Assembly (NCBI RefSeq): GCF_014192515.1
Contig: NZ_JACHYB010000002.1
Coordinates: forward strand, 1,178,001 to 1,242,000
DNA length: 64,000 bases
Direction of reading: 5' to 3'
From: Microbacter margulisiae
Lineage (GTDB): Bacteria; Bacteroidota; Bacteroidia; Bacteroidales; Paludibacteraceae
The notes under the pieces were generated by a model. That model searched no databases. It was not told where the DNA came from and saw only the letters and a program-made list of their open reading frames with translations. The translations under genes and the position numbers were made by a program. Shown in pieces: positions 38,942 through 47,841 of the stretch (its first letter is position 1; each line of letters begins with the position of its first letter).

Positions 38942-38949
38942 TAAATTTG
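38942..38949 (+). promoter_or_regulatory. Candidate -7 element for the ROK regulator
   Basis: TAAATTTG matches TAnnTTTG exactly, 36 nt before the regulator's ATG. No TTTG lies at the expected -33 position. If real, it gives the regulator its own promoter, independent of the glycosidase run. Confidence 0.42.
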
Positions 38950-38985
38950 CAGAGATAAATTATTGTTGTTGATATTACTGGTTAT

Positions 38986-40188
38986 ATGATAAAAAATTTC
39001 ATTTCAGAGTTGGAATCCGGGACTAAGAATGCGCTTTATATGAAAAACATTCTTCATCTTTTTATTAAGCATGGTGATTTGTCTATTGCGGATATTTCCA
39101 AGGAGATGGACATGAGTGTTCCAACAATTACGAAATTAATCGGCAGATTGATTGAGGAAGGATATGTATTGGATTTTGGGAAACAGGAAACCAATGGAGG
39201 CAGACGTCCGAATATTTATGGATTAAATCCTGAGGCATGTTATTTCATAGGAGTTGATATCCGGCATTTTACCATTCATATTGCTTTGGCAAACTTTAAA
39301 GGTGAAATTATTAAGATCAAAAGAAATATCCCCTTTGTGTTGGAAAATACACCTTATTGTCTTGATCATTTATGTTCGATTATTTCCTCTTTTATTGATA
39401 AAATAGCAATTGAAAAATCAAAGATCAAAAATGTTGCTATTAATATATCAGGGCGTGTCAATTCGGAATCAGGGTATAGTTACAGTTTGTTTTATTTTGA
39501 TGAAAAACCTGTAGCACAGACTATTGAAGATGCTATTGACATTCCGGTGAGTATAGATAACGACTCCAGGGCAATGGCTTATGGCGAATATATGTGCGGA
39601 ACGAACGGAGAGAAAAATATTTTATTTATCAATGTAAGCTGGGGACTAGGGATTGGTATGATTCTGGATGGCCAGCTTTATTATGGAAAATCGGGATTCT
39701 CGGGAGAATTTGGGCATTATCCGGCAGCAGATAATGAGATTCTGTGTCATTGCGGGAAAAAAGGATGTCTGGAAACGGAAGCCTCTGGACAAGCGATTTA
39801 CAGGATGATGAAGGAAAAAATCGAAAATGGATCAAGCACAAGTATTGAAGATAAATTCAGGCAGAATACGGTAACAATGGATGACATTGTGCATGCAACG
39901 CTGCATGATGACGTGTTGTCTATTGAGGCGATGGAGCATGTAGGTTCCTATTTGGGACGACATTTGGCAGGATTGATTAATATATTCAATCCGGAATTGG
40001 TTGTTATTGGGGGCGATTTATCCATTGTAGGTGATTATTTGGTTTTGCCTATCCGTTCGGCTATTCGTAAATATTCTCTGAATTTGGTCAATAAAGATAC
40101 GGTTGTGAGGGCTACAAGATTGGGGGATGATGTTGGGATCATGGGGGCGTGTATGTTGGCGCGCAGCAAGATGCTGAAATTGATCTGA
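38986..40188 (+). CDS. ROK-family transcriptional regulator (NagC/Mlc type)
   Basis: 400-residue protein with an N-terminal winged helix (about 15-75, LSIADISKEMDMSVPTITKL) and a ROK sugar-binding domain. The zinc motif is CHCGKKGCLE, preceded by GEFGHYPA, and the sugar site is DNDSRAMAYGE. The ATP phosphate loop, DxGGT in ROK kinases, reads GVDIRHFT, so it is a regulator rather than the GlcNAc kinase. AT-rich like the nan genes, unlike the block before it. By position it probably senses an amino sugar from this locus and represses it. The stop codon lies within the target duplication of the IS256-type element, yet the reading frame end is preserved. Confidence 0.88.
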   Translation: MIKNFISELESGTKNALYMKNILHLFIKHGDLSIADISKEMDMSVPTITKLIGRLIEEGYVLDFGKQETNGGRRPNIYGLNPEACYFIGVDIRHFTIHIALANFKGEIIKIKRNIPFVLENTPYCLDHLCSIISSFIDKIAIEKSKIKNVAINISGRVNSESGYSYSLFYFDEKPVAQTIEDAIDIPVSIDNDSRAMAYGEYMCGTNGEKNILFINVSWGLGIGMILDGQLYYGKSGFSGEFGHYPAADNEILCHCGKKGCLETEASGQAIYRMMKEKIENGSSTSIEDKFRQNTVTMDDIVHATLHDDVLSIEAMEHVGSYLGRHLAGLINIFNPELVVIGGDLSIVGDYLVLPIRSAIRKYSLNLVNKDTVVRATRLGDDVGIMGACMLARSKMLKLI

Positions 40189-40192
40189 AATC
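40185..40192 (+). repeat. Left copy of the 8-bp target-site duplication of the IS256-like element
   Basis: CTGAAATC directly precedes the element and is repeated at 41708-41715. It contains the TGA stop of the ROK gene (40186-40188). Confidence 0.82.
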
Positions 40193-40262
40193 GAGACTGT
40201 AAATTAAACTGTGTCAGTAAAGAATAAAATAATTTTATAACTTTACAATACAGTTTATTTTT

Positions 40263-41477
40263 ATGGAAGAATTTGATTACAAGGCTTTTCAAGCCAAAGT
40301 TTTAGAACAGATAAAATCTGGCAAACCCCTTTTAGGCAAAGATGGTGCCTTTGCGCCCTTGTTAGAAAATATTCTAAATGCAGCTTTAGAGGGAGAAATG
40401 GATGCTCATTTAGATGAAGATGAGCGTAGTTTAGGCAATCGGCGCAATGGACGTATGTCCAAACAAGTTCAAACCCAATTGGGTGAAGTCACCGTTCATA
40501 CACCCCGTGACCGCCATTCCAGTTTTGAACCTGAGTTTATAAAGAAACGTGAAACAATACTTGCAGAAGGTGTTGCAGACCGTATAATTGGTCTTTATGC
40601 CTTGGGGAACAGTACTCGGGAAATAAGCGATTGGATGGAGGAAAACCTTGGAAACAGGGTTTCTGCTGACACAATCAGTTCCATAACAGACCGGGTTCTG
40701 CCAGAGATTCAGTCCTGGCGTAGCAGGTCATTGGATAGTGTTTATCCAATTGTTTGGATGGATGCCATTCACTACAAAGTGATGGACGAAAAGAATCGCC
40801 CTGTAACACGAGCCATATACAACGTATTGGGTGTTGACCGTAACGGTTACAAAGATTTGCTTGGCATGTATATTTCCAAAAGCGAAGGAGCTAACTTTTG
40901 GTTATCGGTGCTCACCGATCTTCAATCAAGAGGAGTAAATGACATTCTAATAGCCTCTACGGACAATCTTAGTGGCTTTTCAGATGCTATAAAAAGCGTA
41001 TTTCCACACACAGTAGTTCAAACTTGTGTGGTGCATCAAATCCGCAATTCAATTAAATATGTTGCAAGTAAAAATCAGAAAACGTTCATGAAAGATTTGA
41101 AGCTTGTTTATCAAGCAGTAAGCAAAGAGCAGGCAGCAATCGAACTCGATAATCTTGATTCAAAGTGGGGAAAGGATTATCCAATTGTCATTAAATCATG
41201 GCGTGATAATTGGGAAAAACTAACCGCTTATTTTGAGTTTTCTGATGCTATCCGAAGAATCATATATACCACCAATACCGTAGAAGGCTATCACCGTCAG
41301 ATAAGGAAAGTTACCAAAAACAAAGGTGTTTTTACCAATGATACAGCATTGGAAAAATTGGTGTATTTGGCCTATCGCAATATCCGGAAAAAATGGACTA
41401 TGCCTCTGTCAAACTGGGGGTTAACTGCACAACAACTGGCGATTAAATTTCCTGAAAGGTTTAATTTATTTGAATAA
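40263..41477 (+). CDS. IS256-family (MULE-type) transposase
   Basis: 404-residue transposase. The catalytic triad can be placed at D167 (VWMDAIHYK), D234 (ASTDNLSGF) and E341 (TTNTVEGYHRQIRK). The family motif CVVHQIRNS follows the second aspartate, and RRNGRMSK near residue 60 is the usual N-terminal DNA-binding turn. Full family length, without stops or frameshifts. Starts 70 bp inside the left end of the element. Likely active. Confidence 0.95.
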   Translation: MEEFDYKAFQAKVLEQIKSGKPLLGKDGAFAPLLENILNAALEGEMDAHLDEDERSLGNRRNGRMSKQVQTQLGEVTVHTPRDRHSSFEPEFIKKRETILAEGVADRIIGLYALGNSTREISDWMEENLGNRVSADTISSITDRVLPEIQSWRSRSLDSVYPIVWMDAIHYKVMDEKNRPVTRAIYNVLGVDRNGYKDLLGMYISKSEGANFWLSVLTDLQSRGVNDILIASTDNLSGFSDAIKSVFPHTVVQTCVVHQIRNSIKYVASKNQKTFMKDLKLVYQAVSKEQAAIELDNLDSKWGKDYPIVIKSWRDNWEKLTAYFEFSDAIRRIIYTTNTVEGYHRQIRKVTKNKGVFTNDTALEKLVYLAYRNIRKKWTMPLSNWGLTAQQLAIKFPERFNLFE

Positions 41478-41565
41478 AATCACAACATCAAATAAATATC
41501 CAGGCATTTTTCTTAGTTTTGCTTCCACCCAACAAAACGATGGTGAAACTTTGTGCCATTGTAAT

Positions 41566-41601
41566 AAAAAACGATTAGGGGGTCGACCCCTAACCGTTTT
41601 T
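41566..41601. terminator. Internal IS hairpin, terminator-like on both strands
   Basis: The palindrome GGGGTCGACCCC sits at the centre of a longer imperfect stem (AAAAACG...TTAG against CTAA...CGTTTTT), with A and T runs outside. It could stop transcription in both directions downstream of the transposase gene. A 61-codon frame across it (41470-41655) is treated as chance. Confidence 0.6.
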
Positions 41602-41707
41602 GCCCAACAAAACTCAGGATCTTCATTATCCATTATAAAAAATCGGATTAATTGAGTATCTGAAATTTGATAAGAATTGAAACTGACACAGTTTATTTTA
41701 CGCTACC

Positions 41708-41715
41708 CTGAAATC
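41708..41715 (+). repeat. Right copy of the IS256-like target-site duplication
   Basis: CTGAAATC directly follows the right inverted repeat and matches 40185-40192. Confidence 0.82.
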
Positions 41716-41747
41716 AAGGTTACAATTCCGTTTAGTTTCATTGAAGG

Positions 41748-41774
41748 AGGCTTCCTTATCTAGGAGGCTTTTTT
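41748..41774 (+). terminator. Terminator of the glycan locus, cut off from it by the IS
   Basis: AGGCTTCCT and AGGAGGCTT pair over 9 bp with two G-T pairs, a 5-nt loop and a run of six T. Before the IS insertion it lay about 37 nt after the duplicated site that carries the ROK stop codon. It now follows the right end of the element. Confidence 0.65.
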
Positions 41775-41781
41775 GTGTAGT

Positions 41782-42966
41782 TTACATGTCCTGAATAATT
41801 TCTATGCACATCCTGCTGTTGTGATACGGGCATTTCCAAAATCCGGCTTTATCACCTGCACGATTGACCGATCCATCGGCGAAAGTGCTCCATACCCATT
41901 CTCCATGTTCGTGGTCGATCGTATGTTGTTGGATGTAATTCCAGCATGCTAATGCTTCTTCCTTGTACTGTTCCATGCCGAATAGTTTGTATGCTTTCCA
42001 TAACCCGACCACATTTTCTGCCTGAACCCACCAATGCCTTTCTGAGTCAATTTCACCTGTTTGTGTGTTTAATTCATAAAGCAAACTTCCGTCAGGTTGT
42101 ATTCCCTCCCTGGCAGCTTTGATAATTTTTGGGAGTGCTTTTTCTACTTTTGTTTGCAGTGCTTTATCTCCTAGCACAATAGCGGCTTCATGAAGTAACC
42201 ATGAAGTTTCAATTTCATGTCCATAAGAAATGACGCCTTCTTTTTTATTCCACTTCTCATCGAAAAAGAGATTCAAATGCCCTGTTTCGGGATCAATAAA
42301 ATAATCGAGGAATAAGTTGATCAGGTTATCCAGGCTTGTCTTTAGCACATCGGAAGTCCATACACGAAACAGGTTTGTGTAGGCTTCAAGAATATGCAAA
42401 TGAGTATTCATTGTCTTTTTTTCGTTGGCATCCTTAAGGCTGAGGCGCATATCGGGAATATCCTTCCAGTCTTGTGTAAATGCTTCAAAATAGCCGTTTC
42501 GTTGACGATCGAAGCTTTTTTCTTCGATCAGATGGTATAATTTGATCGCTTCGTCCAAAGATTGTTGGTTCCTTGTGACACGGGCATGTTCACTCAGTCC
42601 ATACATGGCAAAGCCTTGCGCATACATCTGTTTCTTTGTGTCCAGGGGATGCCCGTTGCTATCGATGAGCCAATAAACTCCATCAAACGAATGATCCATA
42701 AAATGGTTCAGAAAATAAGCCTGGGTTTCATTGGCAATCTCCAGATATTTTGGATCTTGTAAAAGAGAGTAAGCAGCAGAAAAAGTCCATAAGATACGTG
42801 CATGCAGAATTGCTCCTTTGGGAGCATCCGGATATGGTGTTTCATTTCCGTCTATTTGCCCGATAAAGCCGCCATGATGCAAGTCTTTGGCTTTTGTCAT
42901 CCAGTAGGGGATGATATTGTCTTTCAGCTCTTTGGTCAAATCGGTTTTAAATGCTTCGTTTGTCAT
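41782..42966 (-). CDS. Cellobiose 2-epimerase
   Basis: Cytoplasmic AGE-family epimerase of 394 residues that turns the reducing glucose or mannose of beta-1,4 disaccharides into its C2 epimer, for example mannobiose into mannosylglucose. Landmarks: GGFIGQIDGN near the N-terminus, NTHLHILEAYTNL (H189 region), SYGHEIETSWLLHEA (H250), and CPYHNSRMC (H382). These are the histidines expected for this subfamily and differ from the RnBP motifs of the nanE copy in this window. It lies 14 bp after the sugar symporter and two genes from the phosphorylase that uses its product, which fixes the role. Confidence 0.93.
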   Translation of the reverse strand: MTNEAFKTDLTKELKDNIIPYWMTKAKDLHHGGFIGQIDGNETPYPDAPKGAILHARILWTFSAAYSLLQDPKYLEIANETQAYFLNHFMDHSFDGVYWLIDSNGHPLDTKKQMYAQGFAMYGLSEHARVTRNQQSLDEAIKLYHLIEEKSFDRQRNGYFEAFTQDWKDIPDMRLSLKDANEKKTMNTHLHILEAYTNLFRVWTSDVLKTSLDNLINLFLDYFIDPETGHLNLFFDEKWNKKEGVISYGHEIETSWLLHEAAIVLGDKALQTKVEKALPKIIKAAREGIQPDGSLLYELNTQTGEIDSERHWWVQAENVVGLWKAYKLFGMEQYKEEALACWNYIQQHTIDHEHGEWVWSTFADGSVNRAGDKAGFWKCPYHNSRMCIEIIQDM

Positions 42967-42980
42967 GATCTCAAAATGCT

Positions 42981-44366
42981 TTAATGTTGCTTCCTTTTTT
43001 CATTCAATTCGGAAACGATGGTTGTTAATTTTTTCTCATTCAATGGATAGAATGCAATGAATAACACGGATAAAGCCGTGCCGATAGCAGGGAAAACACT
43101 TAGCATCATGCGGATCCCGGTCAATGTTTCGTGAGTTTGCATTACGTTGGCATGAAAGCCTACAAAACTGAGCAGCCATCCGGTAAGCGCTCCTCCGATA
43201 GCCCATCCGAATTTTTGCGACATAGAGGATGAGGAAAAGATAAGCCCTGTAGCCCGCCGGTTGTTTTTCCATTCCGAGAAATCAGCAATATCTGCATACA
43301 TTGACCAAAGTAAAGGAAAGATACTCCCGGCACAAATACTGATGAAGAATTGCAAAATCATCATCAATGCGATGCTGTGCGGGCTCAAGAAGAAAAAGAA
43401 GATGCTGAGAACGGTTGCTACGGCCATTGAGCTTAGATACACTCCTTTTTTGCCTATTACTGTCGAAAGCGGGGTTACCAAAATGATCCCAAGAATGTTA
43501 GCAGCTTGCCCCAGTACCAGATAGAGCGTTGTCAGCGTAAGAGACAGATTTACGAATGGCATTTGTACCATATTGTCTTTATTGACGTAGTATTTGAAAT
43601 AATAGACAGCTGCTCCATCGCGGATAGAGTTAAAGATTAATGCGGAAATACCTGCCCCAAGCAGAATCCACCAAGGCCTGTTGGCAATTAAATCTTTTAT
43701 GTCGGCTTTGAGGGAACGTGTTTTTTCACTGATGGGTTGAATCCGTTCTTTGGTAAGGGCAAAACATCCCCAGAAAAAGAGGATACATAATACGGCAATC
43801 GTCATAACGCCCATGGTCCAGCCCAATTGGATATTCCCATGATGGATTTGTTTAAAGAATTGTACCAGCGGATCAATCAGCAGCAAAGCGACAAAACTCC
43901 CGATGAATGCAAAAACCATCCGGTAAGACGAAAGTGAATTCCTCTCTTTTGGATTAGAAGATATAACTCCCAGCAAAGAGGCGTATGGAACATTGATGGT
44001 CGAATAAACCATCATCATCAGCGTATAAGTGATGTAAGCATAGATTAATTTTCCTGAGCTTCCAAATGAAGGTGTTATGAACATTAACGTTCCAATGATT
44101 CCGAATGGCAATGCACCCCATAATAAATATGGCCTAAATTTTCCCCATTTCGATTCAGTGCGGTCACTGATAATCCCGACCACAGGATCGAAAATTGTAT
44201 CCCAAAATCGGGTGACTAAGAACATAGTACCTACTGCAGCGGCAGGCAATCCGAATACATCGGTATAAAAAAACAGTAGGTACATGGTGAAAATCTTCCA
44301 AAACATTGATGATGCAAAATCACCAAATCCGTACCCTATTTTTTCTTTCAGTTTTATTGTTGCCAT
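42981..44366 (-). CDS. GPH-family sugar:cation symporter (mannobiose transporter)
   Basis: Inner-membrane carrier of 461 residues with about twelve hydrophobic segments, of the MelB/XynB glycoside-pentoside-hexuronide type. It opens with KEKIGYGFGDFASSMFW and has the family loop RFWDTIFDPVVGIISDRT near residue 55. Operon position between cellobiose 2-epimerase and mannosylglucose phosphorylase indicates uptake of mannobiose from the periplasm. Other beta-disaccharides cannot be excluded. Confidence 0.9.
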   Translation of the reverse strand: MATIKLKEKIGYGFGDFASSMFWKIFTMYLLFFYTDVFGLPAAAVGTMFLVTRFWDTIFDPVVGIISDRTESKWGKFRPYLLWGALPFGIIGTLMFITPSFGSSGKLIYAYITYTLMMMVYSTINVPYASLLGVISSNPKERNSLSSYRMVFAFIGSFVALLLIDPLVQFFKQIHHGNIQLGWTMGVMTIAVLCILFFWGCFALTKERIQPISEKTRSLKADIKDLIANRPWWILLGAGISALIFNSIRDGAAVYYFKYYVNKDNMVQMPFVNLSLTLTTLYLVLGQAANILGIILVTPLSTVIGKKGVYLSSMAVATVLSIFFFFLSPHSIALMMILQFFISICAGSIFPLLWSMYADIADFSEWKNNRRATGLIFSSSSMSQKFGWAIGGALTGWLLSFVGFHANVMQTHETLTGIRMMLSVFPAIGTALSVLFIAFYPLNEKKLTTIVSELNEKRKQH

Positions 44367-44401
44367 GGATGATGTTATGGTTTTATTGTCGGATGTAGCG
44401 C

Positions 44402-45589
44402 TTAATCTGTTTTTAAAATAGACAAAAATGGTTTGTTTCGGTCGATTAGAGTTCGTATGGTTTTTATGGATGTTGCCGACCGTAATCCATCTGGACTGGT
44501 ATTGAAACAGTAATCGATTAGTCTGTCGATGGAGGAAACAGCTACATGCATCCTGGTATCGGATGATGCATAATAGATATATACCGTTCCATCTTCGTCA
44601 GGAATCCATCCATTGGCAAAAAGAACATTGGAAACATCGCCTACACGTTCTTCCCCTTCCGGTGCCATGAAATATCCTCCCGGAGAAGCGATGAGTTTTG
44701 ATGGATTATGCAAATCAGTCATATACATGTAAAGGACATATCGGAGTCCTGCTGCGCATGGGCGTACTCCATGTGCTAAATGCAACCATCCTTTCGATGT
44801 TTTGATCGGTTGTGGCCCTTCTCCGTTCTTCAACTCTTTCACCGTATGATAATAACGTGGATCGACTATTTCTTCGTGTGTAATGACCGCATTTTTTATG
44901 TCGTCAATCAATGCCCAACCGATACCTCCACCTGACCCGGCATCGATAAAGCTATCCTGTGGTCGTGTGTACAACGCGTATTTTCCATTGACAAATTCAG
45001 GATGAAGTACAACATTCCGTTGCTGACTCTTTGATTTGATATTGGGGAGTCGTTCCCATGTGACTAAATCTTTTGTGCGGGCAACGGCGGCATCGGCAAT
45101 AGCTGACGATAAATCGCCTTTTGGCGCATTGGGGTCTTTGCGTTCGGAGCAAAATATACCGTAGATCCATCCATCTTCATGTTTTGTTAATCGCATGTCA
45201 TAAATATTGGCATCCGGATCTCCTTCTATTTCAGGCATATCAATCGGATTATCCCAAAAGCGGAAATTATCCACTCCGTTTGGGCTTTCTGCAACTGCAA
45301 AAAATGATTTGCGATCAGCTCCTTCAACACGTGCGATCAGGCAATATTTTCCATCCAACTTAATAGCTCCAGCATTGAAGGTCCCATTAATCATGAAACG
45401 TTCCATTAAGTATGAGTTGGTTTTTGGATTTAGGTCGTAACGCCAGAATAGGGGAGTGTGAGCTGCTGTTAACACAGGAAATTTGTAACGTTCAAAAATC
45501 CCATTTTTGTATTGGGGCTCATTTTTACGGGTAATCAGATCTTCATATTGTTGAATAAGGGTCTGAAGTCGGTTGTCGTAATGATTCAT
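44402..45589 (-). CDS. 4-O-beta-D-mannosyl-D-glucose phosphorylase, GH130
   Basis: Cytoplasmic phosphorylase of 395 residues that converts mannosylglucose and phosphate into mannose 1-phosphate and glucose. GH130 landmarks include [13 protein letters not shown], the catalytic aspartate region [14 protein letters not shown] with D131 (the same number as the known catalytic Asp of the Bacteroides fragilis enzyme), and the phosphate site around [12 protein letters not shown]. Length and motifs fit subfamily 1. With the epimerase and transporter it forms the known mannan catabolic route. It starts 54 bp after the GH26 stop. Confidence 0.94.
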   Translation of the reverse strand: MNHYDNRLQTLIQQYEDLITRKNEPQYKNGIFERYKFPVLTAAHTPLFWRYDLNPKTNSYLMERFMINGTFNAGAIKLDGKYCLIARVEGADRKSFFAVAESPNGVDNFRFWDNPIDMPEIEGDPDANIYDMRLTKHEDGWIYGIFCSERKDPNAPKGDLSSAIADAAVARTKDLVTWERLPNIKSKSQQRNVVLHPEFVNGKYALYTRPQDSFIDAGSGGGIGWALIDDIKNAVITHEEIVDPRYYHTVKELKNGEGPQPIKTSKGWLHLAHGVRPCAAGLRYVLYMYMTDLHNPSKLIASPGGYFMAPEGEERVGDVSNVLFANGWIPDEDGTVYIYYASSDTRMHVAVSSIDRLIDYCFNTSPDGLRSATSIKTIRTLIDRNKPFLSILKTD

Positions 45590-45643
45590 AATTAAAAATC
45601 AAATAATAAGTTGGTGTATTATTAGTTAGATGGTGAAGTCCGG

Positions 45644-46747
45644 TTAACGGTACATAGGAGGTAACTCATTTTCAAAAATCATTTTTGGGTTGCTTTTAAA
45701 CAACTGAAAGTCTTTTGCACTCTCTTGTCCCGGATAAGGAGCAAAATATTGGGGCGGGCCGCTGCAAGCATTTCTCCATACCAATACATAGGCAATGGGA
45801 ATATTTTTAATAGCCTTCCAAAGGACATTTGTCCACCAGTCATTCATGTAAACATTGTATAACCCGGTTTCACTGAGTACGGCTATTTTGTGGCGTTCCT
45901 TAGCTGTTTTTGCCATGAATGTCAAATCATGGCGTGTCTCAGCAATAAATCTTTCCGAAGCATTTTCTCCTTTATCCTGATAAATATCCACTCCAAGGAT
46001 ATCAACATATTTATCGCCTGGGTACCGTTCGAAATAGCTCTTTTCATCGGCCACAGTTGCAGGGGAATAAATATATAACAAGTTGTGCACTCCTTTTTCT
46101 TCTAAAAAATGTACGGTATACCGCCATAGCTCGATGTATTGTTTGGGTGTGCATTGTTTGGCTCCCCACCAGAACCATCCTCCGGTCAATTCGTGAAACG
46201 GGCGGAACATGACAGGAATTAGTTTCCCATGGTCATCCCGTAGGCTTAAGAGGAATGTTGCCAGCCGGGTTAGCCATTTATTGAACATGGCATTTTTAGC
46301 TCCACCAGGTAAAATACTTTCCACTGCAGTTGTCGTTTTTGCATTCCAGGCTGTACCTCCCAGCGGGTTGTTGAGGTGCCAACTGATCGTGTTGACGGCT
46401 CCTCTCCGATAAACTTCCCGGATGCGGGAACGAATGGTATCAAAGTTTACTGAGTCGAGCGAATAAGCATGTCCGAGTTCCAAATGGCCCAATTCCCATC
46501 CAAAGACAGCCGGATAATCACCGCATACGCTTTTGATGTCCGACCGGTTCCAGTCATATTTCCAGCCAACGCCATAAAGCGCATCATCCTGATGTCCAAA
46601 CATGATGCCTTTATGAATGATTTTCTCCAAGTTGGCATAGAGCGCTTTTGTCTCTTTCGTCGCCTGTGGGTCAATGGGGGTTGCATGGCTTGCCATTCCG
46701 ATTGTCATACATCCAATGCATAGTAAAGATAACGCTTTTGGTTTCAT
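45644..46747 (-). CDS. Beta-mannanase, GH26
   Basis: Secreted or periplasmic endo- or exo-mannanase of 367 residues (signal about 1-22, ending SHAT). GH26 motifs: GIMFGHQDDALYGV, acid/base E186 in MFRPFHELTGGWFWW, and nucleophile E293 in AVLSETGLY. The Bacteroides homologue next to the phosphorylase produces mannobiose, which would then enter by the symporter. Its start overlaps the GH5 stop by 4 bp (ATGA), so the two are translationally coupled. Confidence 0.94.
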   Translation of the reverse strand: MKPKALSLLCIGCMTIGMASHATPIDPQATKETKALYANLEKIIHKGIMFGHQDDALYGVGWKYDWNRSDIKSVCGDYPAVFGWELGHLELGHAYSLDSVNFDTIRSRIREVYRRGAVNTISWHLNNPLGGTAWNAKTTTAVESILPGGAKNAMFNKWLTRLATFLLSLRDDHGKLIPVMFRPFHELTGGWFWWGAKQCTPKQYIELWRYTVHFLEEKGVHNLLYIYSPATVADEKSYFERYPGDKYVDILGVDIYQDKGENASERFIAETRHDLTFMAKTAKERHKIAVLSETGLYNVYMNDWWTNVLWKAIKNIPIAYVLVWRNACSGPPQYFAPYPGQESAKDFQLFKSNPKMIFENELPPMYR

Positions 46748-47802
46748 TTCTTTATAAGTTTAGTAGATGTATTATTATGGTAGCTTCTTAATTTATGACG
46801 AACATATTTCCCTGTTTCCGTGAGTTGCAAATCGTTCCATCCTCCATTGGCCGAGGCATGAGGCATGAGTGCCGAGCATAATTCATGAGGTTTATCAGAT
46901 ATAGACCAATTTATCCAACTAATTTTATGGCTATCGCAATAATTCCACCAGGCATCCCATTGCATATAGTCGATATGGCCACTGCCGGAGGCTTCGGAAC
47001 CATTGCATTCGGTAACAAAGATGGGAATGTTCTTATGGTAGGCATAAGTACAATCATCGCGTAACCATTGCCCATGAGTTGCTGCATAAAAATGAACCGT
47101 GTACATGATGTTTGTATAACCGGTTAAAGGAGAATCGGCTACCTCTCGAATTTTTTGATCCCAATACGGGCATCCTACAATGATAATATTCTTTTTGTCG
47201 TATTGTCGTATTGCCGGAATGACCGTCTCTGCATACGCTTTTACTTCAGGCCATGTTTGCGTGTTATTGGGTTCGTTGATAATTTCATACAAGATGTTGG
47301 GGTATTTACCATATCGTTGCGCCATCTTTGTGAAAAACCGTATTACTTCTGCTTGATGAAATGCTTCACAGTGCCAGTCGATAATGACATAAACTCCTTC
47401 CCGGATGGCAGCATCAACAACGCCCTCCAGTAAATTGACCTGATGTACAGAGTCGTTCAGGTATCCCGGTTGGACATCAATTCCCATGGAAGCTCTTACG
47501 ATGTCCACCTTCCAATCGGAAACCAGCCATGATACTACTTTTGCATTCCAATACTGTGGCCACCAACTGCTCCATGCAAAACTTTGCCCATGAAGCGCAA
47601 TGGTGTCTCCATGTTGATCAGTCAGGTAACGTCCATGAACGTAGAGTTGCCCGTAGCTTGTTACCGGAGAATTTTTCGGAGGAAAATATTTCGGCGATAA
47701 CGGTTGCGCATCGGTGCCCCATAAGTTCCCCCAAAGGAAGAAGCTTAAGAAAAGGATACTCCCAATGGCGTATTTGCCTGTTTTTTCTGTTATCCGGTTC
47801 AT
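46744..47802 (-). CDS. GH5 cellulase/mannanase
   Basis: 352-residue exported glycosidase with one N-terminal hydrophobic segment (about 12-31) as signal peptide or anchor. Barrel motifs: LHGQSFAWSSWWPQYWN, YVIIDWHCEAF, acid/base E177 in EIINEPNN, and nucleophile E265 in IFVTECNGSEASG. The pattern resembles the GH5_2 cellulase group, so it may cut the glucose-containing part of glucomannan. Overlap of 4 bp with the GH26 gene and a 39-bp gap to the upstream lipoprotein support one operon. Confidence 0.88.
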   Translation of the reverse strand: MNRITEKTGKYAIGSILFLSFFLWGNLWGTDAQPLSPKYFPPKNSPVTSYGQLYVHGRYLTDQHGDTIALHGQSFAWSSWWPQYWNAKVVSWLVSDWKVDIVRASMGIDVQPGYLNDSVHQVNLLEGVVDAAIREGVYVIIDWHCEAFHQAEVIRFFTKMAQRYGKYPNILYEIINEPNNTQTWPEVKAYAETVIPAIRQYDKKNIIIVGCPYWDQKIREVADSPLTGYTNIMYTVHFYAATHGQWLRDDCTYAYHKNIPIFVTECNGSEASGSGHIDYMQWDAWWNYCDSHKISWINWSISDKPHELCSALMPHASANGGWNDLQLTETGKYVRHKLRSYHNNTSTKLIKK

Positions 47803-47841
47803 CTGTTTAAATATAAGTGGAATATCTTTATTTGTGCTTAC

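Larger units (their letters stand above)
40193..41707 (+). mobile_element. IS256-family insertion sequence, 1515 bp
   Basis: Terminal inverted repeats are 40193-40218 and 41682-41707: 26 bp, 20 matching in my alignment, with a perfect inner 14-bp core. An identical 8-bp sequence, CTGAAATC, flanks both ends, which is the duplication size expected for IS256. One intact transposase gene fills most of the element, followed by about 200 bp with a terminator-like stem. Joining the flanks at the duplication restores the DNA between the ROK gene and its terminator at 41748. The clean duplication suggests a fairly recent insertion. Confidence 0.92.

Noticed and set aside
38986..40188. ROK protein as GlcNAc kinase (RokA)
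   Set aside because: It has an N-terminal winged helix and lacks the GGT phosphate loop.
41470..41655. 61-codon frame in the tail of the IS256-like element
   Set aside because: It runs across the internal palindromic terminator, overlaps the transposase end and has low-complexity sequence.
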